Position numbers and translations under genes: made by a program. From the NCBI RefSeq assembly GCF_043944905.1, contig NZ_JBIMSN010000042.1:1-64000 (forward strand): a DNA stretch of 64,000 nucleotides. The letters are read 5' to 3'. Below the pieces are notes generated by a model. That model ran no database searches. It worked only from the letters and a program-made list of their open reading frames with translations, and was not told the DNA's origin. The DNA is from Antrihabitans spumae. GTDB lineage: Bacteria > Actinomycetota > Actinomycetes > Mycobacteriales > Mycobacteriaceae. Shown piece by piece: positions 23,089-32,862 of the stretch (position 1 is its first letter; each line of letters starts with the position of its first letter).

Positions 23089-24675
23089 GTGCCCGCGCAA
23101 TCACGCTCGCAACCTCCGCTCCGCCCCGTCGACCCTCCGTCGACGCCGATCGCACAGCTGATCAGCGCGATACCGCGGGTCACATTGCTCGACCCGGGTA
23201 TGGACGCGAGCGTAGAGGTGACCGGCGTCGAGCTTCGCGCCCAGGCGATCGCAGCGGGCGACCTCTTCGCCGCGCTTCCCGGAGCCCACACACACGGTGC
23301 CGAGTTTGCTGCCGCCGCGCTCGCCGCGGGTGCTGTCGCGGTGTTGACCGACGACGCAGGTGCCGAGTTGCTGCGGGCGAACGCCGACATTTCGCGAGCT
23401 GTTCCGATAGTTGTCGCAGACCGACCGCGGAGCGTCCTCGGTGAGTTGTCGTCCACGATCTACGGACGGCCGTCTGAGCGGATGACGGTCATCGGGATCA
23501 CTGGAACGTCCGGCAAGACGACGACCGCGTACCTCGTCGAAGCAGGTCTGCGTGCGGTCGGGCATCGGCCGGGGTTGATCGGAACGATCGAGACGCGTAT
23601 CGACGGTCATCGGGTTCCGAGCGCGCTGACGACCCCGGAAGCACCACAACTGCATGCGATGTTCGCCGCGATGGTCGAGCAGGGCATCGACAGCGTCGTG
23701 ATGGAGGTGTCGAGCCACGCACTGTCGCTCGGCCGCGTCGACGGCACTCGGTTCGACATCGGGTCGTTCACCAACCTGTCGCAGGACCATCTGGATTTCC
23801 ACAAGGATTTCGAGGACTACTTCGCCGCGAAGGCTCGGCTGTTCGCCGAAGGCTCGGCAGTGCGTGCGCGCCACGCGGTTGTGTGTGTGGACGACGAGTG
23901 GGGTGCGCGAATGGCGCAGGTCGCCGGACCAGACGTCGTCACGGTGGCAAGCAAATCCGCCGAGGCCGATTGGTCTGCGCGCAACGAGGCCACGTCGGTC
24001 GGTGGGGGTCAGCATTTCGAGATCGTTGCTCCGGCGGTGGACGGCGTCTCGGCGACGATCCTGACAGAACTGCGGTTGCCCGGTCGCTACAACATCGCGA
24101 ACGCCCTTCTTGCCGTTGCGACCTGTGCGGCCGCCGGCGCGAACCCCGAACTGGTTGCCCAGGCGTTGAGCACGGTCGATGTCCCGGGGCGCGTCGAACG
24201 CGTCGATCGTGGCCAGGAATTTCTCGCGGTCGTCGACTACGCGCACAAACCGGCCGCGCTGGAGGTCGTCATCTCGACGTTGCGGGCGCACAGCAACGGC
24301 CGCATAGCCGTGGTTGTCGGTGCCGGCGGTAACCGAGACGCGGGCAAACGGCCGCTGATGGGTGCCGTCGGTGCCCGGTGGTCCGACCTGCTTGTGATCA
24401 CCGACGACAATCCCCGTGGCGAGGATCCCGCTGCCATCCGTGCGGCCGTCGAAGAGGGCGCGCTCGCGGTGCCCGAGACCCAGCGTGGTGAGGTCCGCGT
24501 CGTCGCCGATCGTGCGGCGGCGATTGCCGCTGCGGTCGAGTGGGCACAACCAGGCGATGTCGTGCTGATCGCGGGCAAAGGTCATGAAACAGGTCAGGAG
24601 ATACAGGGCGTGAAGTATCCGTTCGACGACCGCGAGATTCTCGCGGCCGCAATCGACGATCGGACCCGACGGTGA
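23089..24675 (+). CDS. murE: UDP-MurNAc-tripeptide synthetase MurE (meso-DAP type)
   Basis: Cytoplasmic Mur ligase that adds meso-diaminopimelate to UDP-MurNAc-Ala-Glu. 528 aa with the ATP loop GTSGKTTTA (about 138-146), the central HAHDFLD-like region LSQDHLDFHKDFEDYFAAK, and the DNPR motif at about 440-443 that selects meso-DAP over lysine. GTG start at 23089 with GAGAGGAG upstream. Its stop overlaps the murF start by 4 nt. The DNPR motif supports an A1-gamma DAP-type wall, as in Mycobacteriales. Confidence 0.96.
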   Translation: MPAQSRSQPPLRPVDPPSTPIAQLISAIPRVTLLDPGMDASVEVTGVELRAQAIAAGDLFAALPGAHTHGAEFAAAALAAGAVAVLTDDAGAELLRANADISRAVPIVVADRPRSVLGELSSTIYGRPSERMTVIGITGTSGKTTTAYLVEAGLRAVGHRPGLIGTIETRIDGHRVPSALTTPEAPQLHAMFAAMVEQGIDSVVMEVSSHALSLGRVDGTRFDIGSFTNLSQDHLDFHKDFEDYFAAKARLFAEGSAVRARHAVVCVDDEWGARMAQVAGPDVVTVASKSAEADWSARNEATSVGGGQHFEIVAPAVDGVSATILTELRLPGRYNIANALLAVATCAAAGANPELVAQALSTVDVPGRVERVDRGQEFLAVVDYAHKPAALEVVISTLRAHSNGRIAVVVGAGGNRDAGKRPLMGAVGARWSDLLVITDDNPRGEDPAAIRAAVEEGALAVPETQRGEVRVVADRAAAIAAAVEWAQPGDVVLIAGKGHETGQEIQGVKYPFDDREILAAAIDDRTRR

Positions 24676-26165
24676 TCGCGCTGACGTTGGCCGAGATCGC
24701 AGAGATTGTCGGCGGCACACTGCACGACGTTCCGGATCCGACCGCACGGGTCACAGGAACAGTCGAATTCGACTCCAGGAAGATCGGCGAGGGCAGCCTG
24801 TTTCTTGCACTGCCCGGCGCGCGCGTCGACGGACACGACCATGCTGCCGCTGCTGTTGCCGCTGGAGCGGTCGCCGTGCTTGCGGCCCGCCCGGTCGGCG
24901 TGCCTGCGATCGTCGTCGCTCCGGAAGCGAAGACCGAGACGAACGCGATGGCGCTCGAGCACGACACCGACGGATCGGGCGCGGCAGTCTTGGCGGGGCT
25001 CGCGAAACTTGCTCGGGCCGTTGTGGATCGGCTGAGCGACGGCGGACTTACTGTCGTCGGGGTAACCGGATCGTCGGGGAAGACATCGACGAAGGACCTG
25101 CTGGCGGCGGTGCTTGCCCCGCTCGGACCTGTCGTCGCCCCGCCTGGGTCGTTCAACAACGAACTCGGCCACCCGTGGACCGCGCTACGCGCCGACGAAT
25201 CCACCCGCTTTCTCGTTCTCGAACTCTCGGCGCGTGGCGTCGGTCATATCGCGACCTTGGCTGCGACGGCGCCGCCGCGGATCGGGGTCGTGCTGAACGT
25301 CGGTACCGCCCACCTCGGTGAGTTCGGTTCGCGCGAGGCCATAGCGTCGACCAAAGGCGAACTGGCGGAAGCACTTCCGTCGACCGGCGTTGCGATTCTC
25401 AACGCGGACGATCAGCTGGTGGCAGCTATGGCAGACCGCACCTCCGCACGGGTCGTGCTGGTCGGCAGGGACGCGCGAGCGACCGTCCGCGCCGAGAACA
25501 TCGTCCTCGACGACGAGGCACGGGCATCGTTCGATCTCGTCGCGCCGGCGGGACGTATCCCGGTGACACTCGCCGTGCACGGCGAGCATCAGGTCGGCAA
25601 CGCGCTGTCCGCCGCCGCGGTTGCGCTCGAATGCGGTGCCGACCTCCTGACGGTCGCGACAGCACTCGCCGGGGCGCACGCCGCGTCGGCACGCCGAATG
25701 GATGTGCAGACGAGGCCCGACGGACTCACCGTCATCAACGACTCCTACAACGCGAACCCAGATTCGATGCGCGCCGCGCTGAAGGCGCTGGTGTCGATGG
25801 CTCGTGCGGATCCCGCCAAGCCGCGGCGCAGTTGGGCCGTACTCGGTGAGATGGCCGAGCTCGGACCGGACACGGTCGTCGAACACGACGCGATCGGCCG
25901 ACTTGCCGTCCGACTCGATGTGCACAGGCTCGTCGTGATCGGAACGTCACGACCCTCCCACGGCATGCACCAGGGTGCCGTGATGGAAGGGTCGTGGGGC
26001 AACGAGTCGATGCTGGTGCCCGACATCGCCGCCGCAATCGAACTTCTCGAAGCCGAAGTCGAAGCAGGTGACCTGGTGCTCGTCAAAGCATCTCAGTCGA
26101 TCGGGTTGTGGGTGATCGCAGACCGGCTATTGTCCACGCTGCGACCGAGCATGGAGGCGACTTAA
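24672..26165 (+). CDS. murF: UDP-MurNAc-tripeptide:D-Ala-D-Ala ligase MurF
   Basis: Last cytoplasmic Mur ligase; adds D-Ala-D-Ala to give UDP-MurNAc-pentapeptide. 497 aa with an N-terminal substrate domain (TGTVEFDSRKIGEGSLFLAL), the ATP loop GVTGSSGKTSTKD (about 135), NNELGHPWT and the C-terminal INDSYNANPDSMRAAL signature typical of MurF. The GTG start overlaps the murE stop and its TAA directly abuts the TTG of mraY, so it sits inside the coupled chain. Confidence 0.96.
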   Translation: MIALTLAEIAEIVGGTLHDVPDPTARVTGTVEFDSRKIGEGSLFLALPGARVDGHDHAAAAVAAGAVAVLAARPVGVPAIVVAPEAKTETNAMALEHDTDGSGAAVLAGLAKLARAVVDRLSDGGLTVVGVTGSSGKTSTKDLLAAVLAPLGPVVAPPGSFNNELGHPWTALRADESTRFLVLELSARGVGHIATLAATAPPRIGVVLNVGTAHLGEFGSREAIASTKGELAEALPSTGVAILNADDQLVAAMADRTSARVVLVGRDARATVRAENIVLDDEARASFDLVAPAGRIPVTLAVHGEHQVGNALSAAAVALECGADLLTVATALAGAHAASARRMDVQTRPDGLTVINDSYNANPDSMRAALKALVSMARADPAKPRRSWAVLGEMAELGPDTVVEHDAIGRLAVRLDVHRLVVIGTSRPSHGMHQGAVMEGSWGNESMLVPDIAAAIELLEAEVEAGDLVLVKASQSIGLWVIADRLLSTLRPSMEAT

Positions 26166-27245
26166 TTGAGGCAGATCCTTTTCGCGTCAGGGATCGCGCT
26201 CGCGGTCTCGATTCTCCTGACGCCCGTGCTCATCAAGGCATTCTCGAAACAGGGCTTCGGGCAGGAGATCCGGGTCGAGGGACCTGCGAGTCACCAGAGC
26301 AAGCGCGGGACGCCGACGATGGGTGGCGTCGCCATCCTTGCCGCTCTGTGGGCGGGCTACCTGGGCGCCCATCTGATCGGTATCGGCTACAACGCGGACG
26401 GTCCGTCGGCGTCGGGTCTGCTCGTTCTCGGACTTGCGACGGCACTCGGTGGCGTCGGCTTTCTCGACGATCTGATCAAGATCCGCAAACAACGCAACCT
26501 CGGCTTGAACAAGACGGCGAAACTTGTCGGTCAGTTCATAGCAGCGATCACGTTCGGCATCCTCGCACTGCAGTTCCGTGGTGCGAGCGGTCTCACGCCG
26601 GGCAGCACACACCTGTCCTACGTCCGCGACATCACGACGGTCTCGATGGGCGCGATGGTGTTCATCCTGTGGTGCTACGCGATGATCAGCGCCTGGTCGA
26701 ACGCCGTCAACCTCACCGACGGCCTCGACGGTCTGGCCGCCGGTTCGATGGGTCTCGTGCTCGGCGCGTACGTGATCATCACCTTCTGGCAGTACCGCAA
26801 CGCGTGTGAGACGTCCCCGGATCAGGGCTGCTACAACGTCCGCGATCCGCTCGACCTCGCCCTGATCTGCGGTGCCGGTGCCGGTGCCTGCGTCGGCTTC
26901 CTCTGGTGGAATGCCGCGCCCGCAAAGATCTTCATGGGGGATACCGGCTCGCTCGCGCTCGGCGGCATGCTCGCAGGCCTGTCGATTACCTCGCGCACCG
27001 AACTGCTGATGGTTGTGATCGGCGCGCTCTTCGTCGCCGAGGCGGCGTCGGTCGTCATCCAGGTCGCGGTGTTCAGGTCGTCGCGAAGACGAGTCTTCCG
27101 AATGGCCCCGTTCCATCATCACTTCGAACTCGCGGGCTGGGCAGAAACCACGGTGATCATCAGGTTCTGGTTGCTCGCTGCGATAGCGTCGGCGATCGGT
27201 CTGTTCCTCTTCTACAGCCAGTACCTGTCGGCGGTCGGTGACTGA
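26166..27245 (+). CDS. mraY: Phospho-N-acetylmuramoyl-pentapeptide transferase MraY
   Basis: Integral membrane enzyme (359 aa, about 10 transmembrane segments) that moves phospho-MurNAc-pentapeptide onto undecaprenyl phosphate to form lipid I. Motifs: KRGTPTMGG, FLDDLIKIRKQRNLGL (Asp pair), NAVNLTDGLDGLA and the cytosolic FRMAPFHHHFELAGW. The start codon is TTG at 26166, directly after the murF stop, with GGAGG 8 nt upstream inside murF. The stop overlaps the murD start by 8 nt. Confidence 0.96.
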   Translation: MRQILFASGIALAVSILLTPVLIKAFSKQGFGQEIRVEGPASHQSKRGTPTMGGVAILAALWAGYLGAHLIGIGYNADGPSASGLLVLGLATALGGVGFLDDLIKIRKQRNLGLNKTAKLVGQFIAAITFGILALQFRGASGLTPGSTHLSYVRDITTVSMGAMVFILWCYAMISAWSNAVNLTDGLDGLAAGSMGLVLGAYVIITFWQYRNACETSPDQGCYNVRDPLDLALICGAGAGACVGFLWWNAAPAKIFMGDTGSLALGGMLAGLSITSRTELLMVVIGALFVAEAASVVIQVAVFRSSRRRVFRMAPFHHHFELAGWAETTVIIRFWLLAAIASAIGLFLFYSQYLSAVGD

Positions 27246-28719
27246 GGTGGTCCCGCTCGACTCTCTGCAGGGCAAGCGGGTTCTCGTCACCGGGTGGGGT
27301 GTCACCGGGCGCGCGCTAATCGAGCCGCTGCGTGAACTCGGCGCCCACATCACGGTGAGCGATGGCAGTCCGAGTGCTGCTGCCGAGGCACAGGCGCGAC
27401 ACGTCTCGTTCGCAACGGCCGACGAGCTGACGGAGGACGGTGGTCTCGACGGCGTGGAGCTCGTAGTGACCAGTCCCGGTTGGCGACCTGATTCGCCGGT
27501 TCTCTCCGCCGCTGCCGCGCGTGACATTCCGATCTGGGGCGACGTCGAATTCGCCTGGCGGGTCGATCAGGCGCAGCTCTACGGACCGACGACGCGTTGG
27601 CTCGTCGTGACGGGGACGAACGGCAAGACGACGACGACGTCGATGCTCGAATCGATCCTCACCGCAGCGGGGATACCGAACGCAGCGTGCGGAAACATCG
27701 GCCTGCCCGTGTTGGCGGCGTTGCGCAGCGAACCGCGTCCGGAAGTGCTTGCCGTCGAGCTGTCGTCGTTTCAGCTGTACTGGGCGCCGTCGGTGCATCC
27801 CCACGCCGGGGTCGTCCTCAACATCGCCGAAGATCACCTCGACTGGCACGGTGGCATGGCCGGTTACGTCGACGCGAAACGCCAGGCGCTGACCGGCAAG
27901 GTCGGCGTCATCGGGCTCGACGACGCAGTGGCCGCGGGGCTAGCGGCCGGTTCGCCCGCAGGCCGCACCGTCGGATTTCGGCTCGGTGAGCCGGAGCAGA
28001 ACGAACTCGGCGTCTGGGGCGGTCACCTGCTCGACCGTGCCTTCGGTGACGACGAGGTGCTTGCGCCGATCGCCGAGATCACGCCTGCGGGACCGGCCGG
28101 TGTGATGGACGCGCTCGCGGCCGCGGCGCTTGCGCGGTCGATCGGCATCGAGCCGGGAGCGGTCCGCCGCGGGCTGCGCTCGTTCACCGTCGGACCACAT
28201 CGTGCAGCGCGTGTGCGGGAGCTTTCCGAGGTCTCGTTCGTCGACGATTCGAAGGCAACGAACCCACATGCGGCTCGTTCGTCGATTTTGGCCCACCCGA
28301 GCGTCGTCTGGGTCGCGGGCGGTTTGTTGAAGGGCGCCCAGGTCGATGACCTCGTGCGCGAGGTCGCGGATCGGCTCGTCGGCGCGGTGCTGATCGGACG
28401 GGATGCGGCGCAGATCGCAGAGGCTTTGGCGCGACACGCGCCAGATGTGCCCGTGGTCGGGGTGCGTGCGCGAGACGATGCAGTAGTGACCGATGTGGCT
28501 GATGTGACCAGAACCGTGGATTCGACGGTCGATTCCGATGCCGTGATGGCCGAAGCGGTCCGGCAGGCAGCACGTTTGGCGCGACCCGGTGACACCGTTC
28601 TGCTCGCACCGGCCGCGGCGTCTCTCGACATGTTCGACAACTACGGACAACGTGGCGACAGTTTCGCCGCCGCGGTTCGAACGCTGCAATCCGACGACAT
28701 CTCACGGTTGCCCCGATGA
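27238..28719 (+). CDS. murD: UDP-MurNAc-L-alanine:D-glutamate ligase MurD
   Basis: Cytoplasmic Mur ligase adding D-glutamate to UDP-MurNAc-L-Ala. 493 aa: N-terminal Rossmann-like UDP domain (RVLVTGWGVTGRA), ATP loop VTGTNGKTTTTSML (about 122-135), NIAEDHLDWHGG and the C-terminal LLAPAAASLDMFDNYGQRGD, a MurD hallmark. The GTG at 27238 overlaps mraY by 8 nt; a GTG at 27247 just after the mraY stop is an alternative. It overlaps ftsW by ATGA. Confidence 0.95.
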   Translation: MTEVVPLDSLQGKRVLVTGWGVTGRALIEPLRELGAHITVSDGSPSAAAEAQARHVSFATADELTEDGGLDGVELVVTSPGWRPDSPVLSAAAARDIPIWGDVEFAWRVDQAQLYGPTTRWLVVTGTNGKTTTTSMLESILTAAGIPNAACGNIGLPVLAALRSEPRPEVLAVELSSFQLYWAPSVHPHAGVVLNIAEDHLDWHGGMAGYVDAKRQALTGKVGVIGLDDAVAAGLAAGSPAGRTVGFRLGEPEQNELGVWGGHLLDRAFGDDEVLAPIAEITPAGPAGVMDALAAAALARSIGIEPGAVRRGLRSFTVGPHRAARVRELSEVSFVDDSKATNPHAARSSILAHPSVVWVAGGLLKGAQVDDLVREVADRLVGAVLIGRDAAQIAEALARHAPDVPVVGVRARDDAVVTDVADVTRTVDSTVDSDAVMAEAVRQAARLARPGDTVLLAPAAASLDMFDNYGQRGDSFAAAVRTLQSDDISRLPR

Positions 28720-30176
28720 GCATCCGCGAATCGGCTCGCCCGAGTTCGCCGACCGCTGGTCGAAAGCCCGACAGGACGAGTACCGCCCGCGCGGACCGGC
28801 AGCCCCAACCGCGGACCCGTTTCGGCACGTGGTTGCAGCGACCGCTTGCGTCGTTCCACCTGATCGTGACGATCGCGACGCTGCTGACGGTGCTCGGTCT
28901 GGTGATGGTCCTTTCGGCGTCGAGCGTCGAGTCGTATGCAGGCGGCGGATCGGCCTACGCACTGTTCAACCAGCAGGCCATGTACGCGGTGCTCGGCGCG
29001 GTCCTCTTCTACATCGCGCTGCGAATGCCGATCAGGACGCTGCGGAAACTGTCGTTCCCGGCGTTCGTGATCTCGGTGATCATGCTTGTGCTCGTACTGA
29101 TTCCGGGTATCGGTGTCGAGGTACAGGGCGCGCGCCGCTGGTTCATGATCGGCAGTATTTCGGTGCAGCCCTCCGAGATCGCCAAGGTCACCTTCGCGCT
29201 GTGGGGCGCCCATCTGCTCGCGTCGCGGCGGTCGGAGAACGCGAGCCTCAAGGACATCGTCATTCCGCTCGTGCCTGCAGGTTTGATCGTCTGTGGGCTG
29301 GTTGTGCTGCAGCCGAACCTCTCCACGACGATCGCGCTCGGCATCGTGCTCGCCGCCCTGCTGTGGTTCGGTGGGCTACCGGTCAGGGTCTTCGCCGCGA
29401 TCATGGCGTCGGGTGCGGCCGCGGCAGTTGTCCTCGCACTCTCGGCCGGCTACCGCTCCGCGCGAGTCACCGGTTGGCTCGGCACGGACAACGATCCGCA
29501 GGGCACCGGCTATCAGGCGCGGCAGGCGCTGTACTCACTCGCCGACGGCGGCATCCTCGGTCGCGGCCTCGGCCAGAGCCGTGCCAAGTGGAGTTATCTA
29601 CCGAACTCGCACAACGACTTCATCTTCGCGATCATCGGCGAAGAACTCGGCTTCATCGGGTGCGCGCTGGTGATCGGCCTCTTCGCCCTGTTCGTCTATA
29701 CGGGCCTGCGTATCGCGATGCGGTCCGCTGATCCGTTCCTCCGTTTGCTGACCGCGGCAGCCACGTCGTGGATCACAGCCCAGGCAGTGATCAACATGGG
29801 CTACGTCGTCGGATTGCTGCCGGTAACCGGGCTGCAGTTGCCGCTGGTGTCGGCGGGTGGTTCGTCGCTGGCGATTACGCTGCTGATGTTCGGCATCATC
29901 GCGAACGCGGCTCGGCACGAACCCGAGGCCATCGCTGCACTGCATGCGGGACAGGAAGGGCGATTCGCGCGGTTGGTACGTTTACCCAAGCCCGAGGCGT
30001 ATTCGCCGAGCAAGGCTGAGGCTGCGCGTGCCGAGGCAGCCCGTCGGGCTGCGGTCAAAGCCGCACGTAAGCGAGAGATGCGAAACGATATGCCGCGGCG
30101 AGGTCGCCCGGTGGAGGCGCGAGATCCTCGGCGGCAGCCGAGGCAGCGCAATGGAGAGCGAGGATTCGACAGGTGA
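28716..30176 (+). CDS. ftsW: Septal peptidoglycan glycosyltransferase FtsW
   Basis: SEDS-family polymerase (486 aa, about 10 transmembrane segments) that builds septal glycan strands with FtsI. Family marks: LMVLSASSVESYA near the first helix, GARRWFMIGSISVQPSEIAK, LPNSHNDFIFAIIGEELGF and LPLVSAGGSSLA. A long basic cytoplasmic tail rich in AARAEAARRAAVKAARKR follows the last helix, as in actinobacterial FtsW. ATG overlaps the murD stop; its stop overlaps the murG GTG. Confidence 0.95.
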   Translation: MSIRESARPSSPTAGRKPDRTSTARADRQPQPRTRFGTWLQRPLASFHLIVTIATLLTVLGLVMVLSASSVESYAGGGSAYALFNQQAMYAVLGAVLFYIALRMPIRTLRKLSFPAFVISVIMLVLVLIPGIGVEVQGARRWFMIGSISVQPSEIAKVTFALWGAHLLASRRSENASLKDIVIPLVPAGLIVCGLVVLQPNLSTTIALGIVLAALLWFGGLPVRVFAAIMASGAAAAVVLALSAGYRSARVTGWLGTDNDPQGTGYQARQALYSLADGGILGRGLGQSRAKWSYLPNSHNDFIFAIIGEELGFIGCALVIGLFALFVYTGLRIAMRSADPFLRLLTAAATSWITAQAVINMGYVVGLLPVTGLQLPLVSAGGSSLAITLLMFGIIANAARHEPEAIAALHAGQEGRFARLVRLPKPEAYSPSKAEAARAEAARRAAVKAARKREMRNDMPRRGRPVEARDPRRQPRQRNGERGFDR

Positions 30177-31348
30177 GCTCGGACCCACTGGTTTCTCGAG
30201 ACGGTCGACCGGACGGAACTGCCATTTCGGTGATCGTCGCGGGCGGGGGTACAGCTGGGCACATCGAGCCTGCGCTCGCCGTCGCGGACGCACTGCACCG
30301 GCTCGATCCGTCGATCAGGGTCACAGCACTCGGCACGTCGCGTGGGCTCGAAACAACCCTCGTGCCCGAGCGCGGCTATCCGCTCGAGCTGATTCCGCCG
30401 GTGCCCCTGCCACGTAAACCGACACTCGACCTTGCCAAATTGCCTGCGCGCGTTCGTGCTTCGGTCAAAGCAACCCGCGAGATCATCGACAGGCTCGACG
30501 CCGACGTCATCGTCGGCTTCGGCGGCTACGTGGCGCTGCCCGCCTATCTCGCGGGAGGCAAAGGTGTCGGTCGACGCCGCCGAGCTGTGCCGATCGTCGT
30601 GCACGAGGCGAATGCGAAGGCAGGCATCGCCAACAAGATCGGTGCCAGGCGCGCCGCACGTGTCCTCGCAGCCGTGCCGGATTCGGGCATCCACGCCCGC
30701 GGTCGCAGCGAAGCGGAATTGGTGGGTATCCCGGTTCGATCCTCGATAACCGGACTCGATCGTGAAGCCTTTCGAGCCGGTGCGCGGGCGCACTTCGGGC
30801 TCCCCGCCGAGGGGCCCGTTCTTTTGGTGTTCGGCGGTTCCCAGGGTGCACGTTCGCTGAACGAAGGTGTGTCCGGTGCCGCGAAAGCGCTCGTCGCCGC
30901 GGGTGTGTCGGTACTGCACGCGCACGGACCGAAGAACACCATCGAGTTGCCCGAACCGGACCCGAACTCCGGCTCCGACGCGCTCTACATCGCCGTTCCG
31001 TATCTGACGCGGATGGATCTCGCCTATGCGGCTGCCGATGCGGCGATCTGCAGGTCCGGCGCGATGACCGTTGCGGAGGTGTCCGCCGTGGGGCTACCGG
31101 CCGTCTACGTGCCGCTTCCACACGGAAACGGCGAACAAGAACTCAACGCGAAGCCCGTCGTCGCCCAGGGTGGTGGAAGGATTGTCGCCGACGCGGATTT
31201 CGATCCCGACTATGTGGTGAATCAGGTGATCCCGATGTTGCGTGACCGTGAGCGACTGCTGCAGATGGGCAGGGCTGCAGCCGACGCCGGGCACCGCGAT
31301 GCCGCAATCGAAGTCGCGCGAATCGTTTTGGAGGAAGCAAGACGATGA
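30173..31348 (+). CDS. murG: Lipid II synthase MurG
   Basis: GT28 transferase that adds GlcNAc to lipid I at the inner membrane face to form lipid II. 391 aa with the N-terminal GGGTAGHIEPALAVADAL loop, FGGYVALPAYLA, HEANAKAGIANK, and the C-terminal UDP-binding half with FGGSQGARSLNE and ICRSGAMTVAEVSAVGLPA. GTG start overlapping ftsW; its stop overlaps the murC start (ATGA). Confidence 0.96.
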   Translation: MSSDPLVSRDGRPDGTAISVIVAGGGTAGHIEPALAVADALHRLDPSIRVTALGTSRGLETTLVPERGYPLELIPPVPLPRKPTLDLAKLPARVRASVKATREIIDRLDADVIVGFGGYVALPAYLAGGKGVGRRRRAVPIVVHEANAKAGIANKIGARRAARVLAAVPDSGIHARGRSEAELVGIPVRSSITGLDREAFRAGARAHFGLPAEGPVLLVFGGSQGARSLNEGVSGAAKALVAAGVSVLHAHGPKNTIELPEPDPNSGSDALYIAVPYLTRMDLAYAAADAAICRSGAMTVAEVSAVGLPAVYVPLPHGNGEQELNAKPVVAQGGGRIVADADFDPDYVVNQVIPMLRDRERLLQMGRAAADAGHRDAAIEVARIVLEEARR

Positions 31349-32862
31349 CGGATTCTCACGACCCGACGACACAGGATCCCTCGGTACTGCCCGAGGAACT
31401 CCAGCGTGTGCACATGGTCGGTATCGGCGGCGCAGGCATGTCCGGTATCGCCCGCATTCTCCTCGCTCGCGGCGGACTCGTATCGGGTTCCGATGCGAAG
31501 GAAAGCCGTGGGGTGCTCGCGTTGCGTGCGCGTGGCGCTGTTGTCCGGATCGGTCACGACGGGAGTGCGCTGGATCTGCTACCCGGCGGCCCGACCGTTG
31601 TGGTCACCACCCATGCCGCGATCCCGAAGGACAATCCGGAACTCGTCGAAGCCCGGGTGCGCGGTATCCCCGTGGTGCTGCGCCCGAAGGTGCTCGCCGC
31701 GCTGATGCAGGGTCATCGGACGCTGCTGGTTTCGGGGACACACGGCAAGACGTCGACGACCTCGATGCTCGTTGTTGCGTTGCAGCACTGCGGTTTCGAT
31801 CCGTCGTTCGCGGTCGGCGGCGAACTCAACGAAGCGGGAACGAACGCTCATCACGGCACGGGTGACATCTTCGTCGCCGAGGCGGACGAGAGCGATGGTT
31901 CGCTGCTGCAGTACGACCCCAATGTCATCGTCGTCACCAACGTCGAGTCCGATCATCTCGATCATTTCGGTTCCACCGAGGCATACGTCCAGGTGTTCGA
32001 CGATTTCGCGGCACGACTGGGCGACGGGGGAGTCCTCGTCGCCTGTCTCGACGATCCAGGTTCCGCGGCCTTGGCGGGGCGGGTCTCCGCACGCAAGCTG
32101 CCAGGTGTCCGGGTGATCGGCTACGGATCGGTCGGCGCGGCGCAGATCGACGGCGTCGAGGTCGGAGTCGAGTTGCACGGCTGGGAGCCGCGTGATGTCG
32201 GCGGAGTTGCGCAGTTCCTGCTTGCAGGCGAAACGAGCCCTCGGACGCTTCGACTTGCCGTGCCGGGTAAACACATGGCGCTCAACGCACTTGCTTCGTT
32301 GCTCGCGGCACGCGAGGCAGGCGCCGATATCGGCGAGATCCTCGAAGGGCTGGCCGGATTCGCCGGTGTGCACCGACGCTTCCAGTTCACGGGCCGCGAA
32401 GGTGGTGTGCGCGTATTCGACGATTACGCCCACCACCCGACCGAGGTCCGCGCGGTGCTCGGTGCGGCAGCGGAACTGGTTGCACAGGAGGCGAAGGACG
32501 GCGCACGCTCTCGGCGCGGCAACGTCATCGTGGTCTTCCAGCCTCATTTGTACAGTCGCACAGCAACTTTCGCCGAAGACTTTGCTGCCGCGCTCGACCT
32601 GGCCGACGAGGTCGTCGTGCTCGATGTCTACGGTGCGCGGGAAGAGCCGCTGCCAGGCGTCAACGGGGCGCTCGTCGCTCGCTCGGTGACGAAGCCGGTG
32701 CACTATCAGCCGGACATGTCTCGAGTCGGTCGTCAGGTTGCCGGGCTGAGCCAGCCAGGTGATGTCATCATCACGATGGGTGCCGGCGACGTGACGATGC
32801 TCGGAACGCAGATCCTCGATGGTCTCCGGTCCCGTCCGCAAAACGGGCGGCAGCGACGTTGA
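31345..32862 (+). CDS. murC: UDP-N-acetylmuramate:L-alanine ligase MurC
   Basis: First Mur ligase, adding L-alanine to UDP-MurNAc. 505 aa with HMVGIGGAGMSGIARILL (N-terminal UDP domain), ATP loop VSGTHGKTSTTSML (about 130-143), EADESDGSLLQY, NVESDHLDHFGS and the C-terminal FQPHLYSRTATFAEDFA. It overlaps murG and ftsQ by 4 nt each. No murB is present in the cluster, as in mycobacteria, where murB lies elsewhere. Confidence 0.96.
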   Translation: MTDSHDPTTQDPSVLPEELQRVHMVGIGGAGMSGIARILLARGGLVSGSDAKESRGVLALRARGAVVRIGHDGSALDLLPGGPTVVVTTHAAIPKDNPELVEARVRGIPVVLRPKVLAALMQGHRTLLVSGTHGKTSTTSMLVVALQHCGFDPSFAVGGELNEAGTNAHHGTGDIFVAEADESDGSLLQYDPNVIVVTNVESDHLDHFGSTEAYVQVFDDFAARLGDGGVLVACLDDPGSAALAGRVSARKLPGVRVIGYGSVGAAQIDGVEVGVELHGWEPRDVGGVAQFLLAGETSPRTLRLAVPGKHMALNALASLLAAREAGADIGEILEGLAGFAGVHRRFQFTGREGGVRVFDDYAHHPTEVRAVLGAAAELVAQEAKDGARSRRGNVIVVFQPHLYSRTATFAEDFAAALDLADEVVVLDVYGAREEPLPGVNGALVARSVTKPVHYQPDMSRVGRQVAGLSQPGDVIITMGAGDVTMLGTQILDGLRSRPQNGRQRR

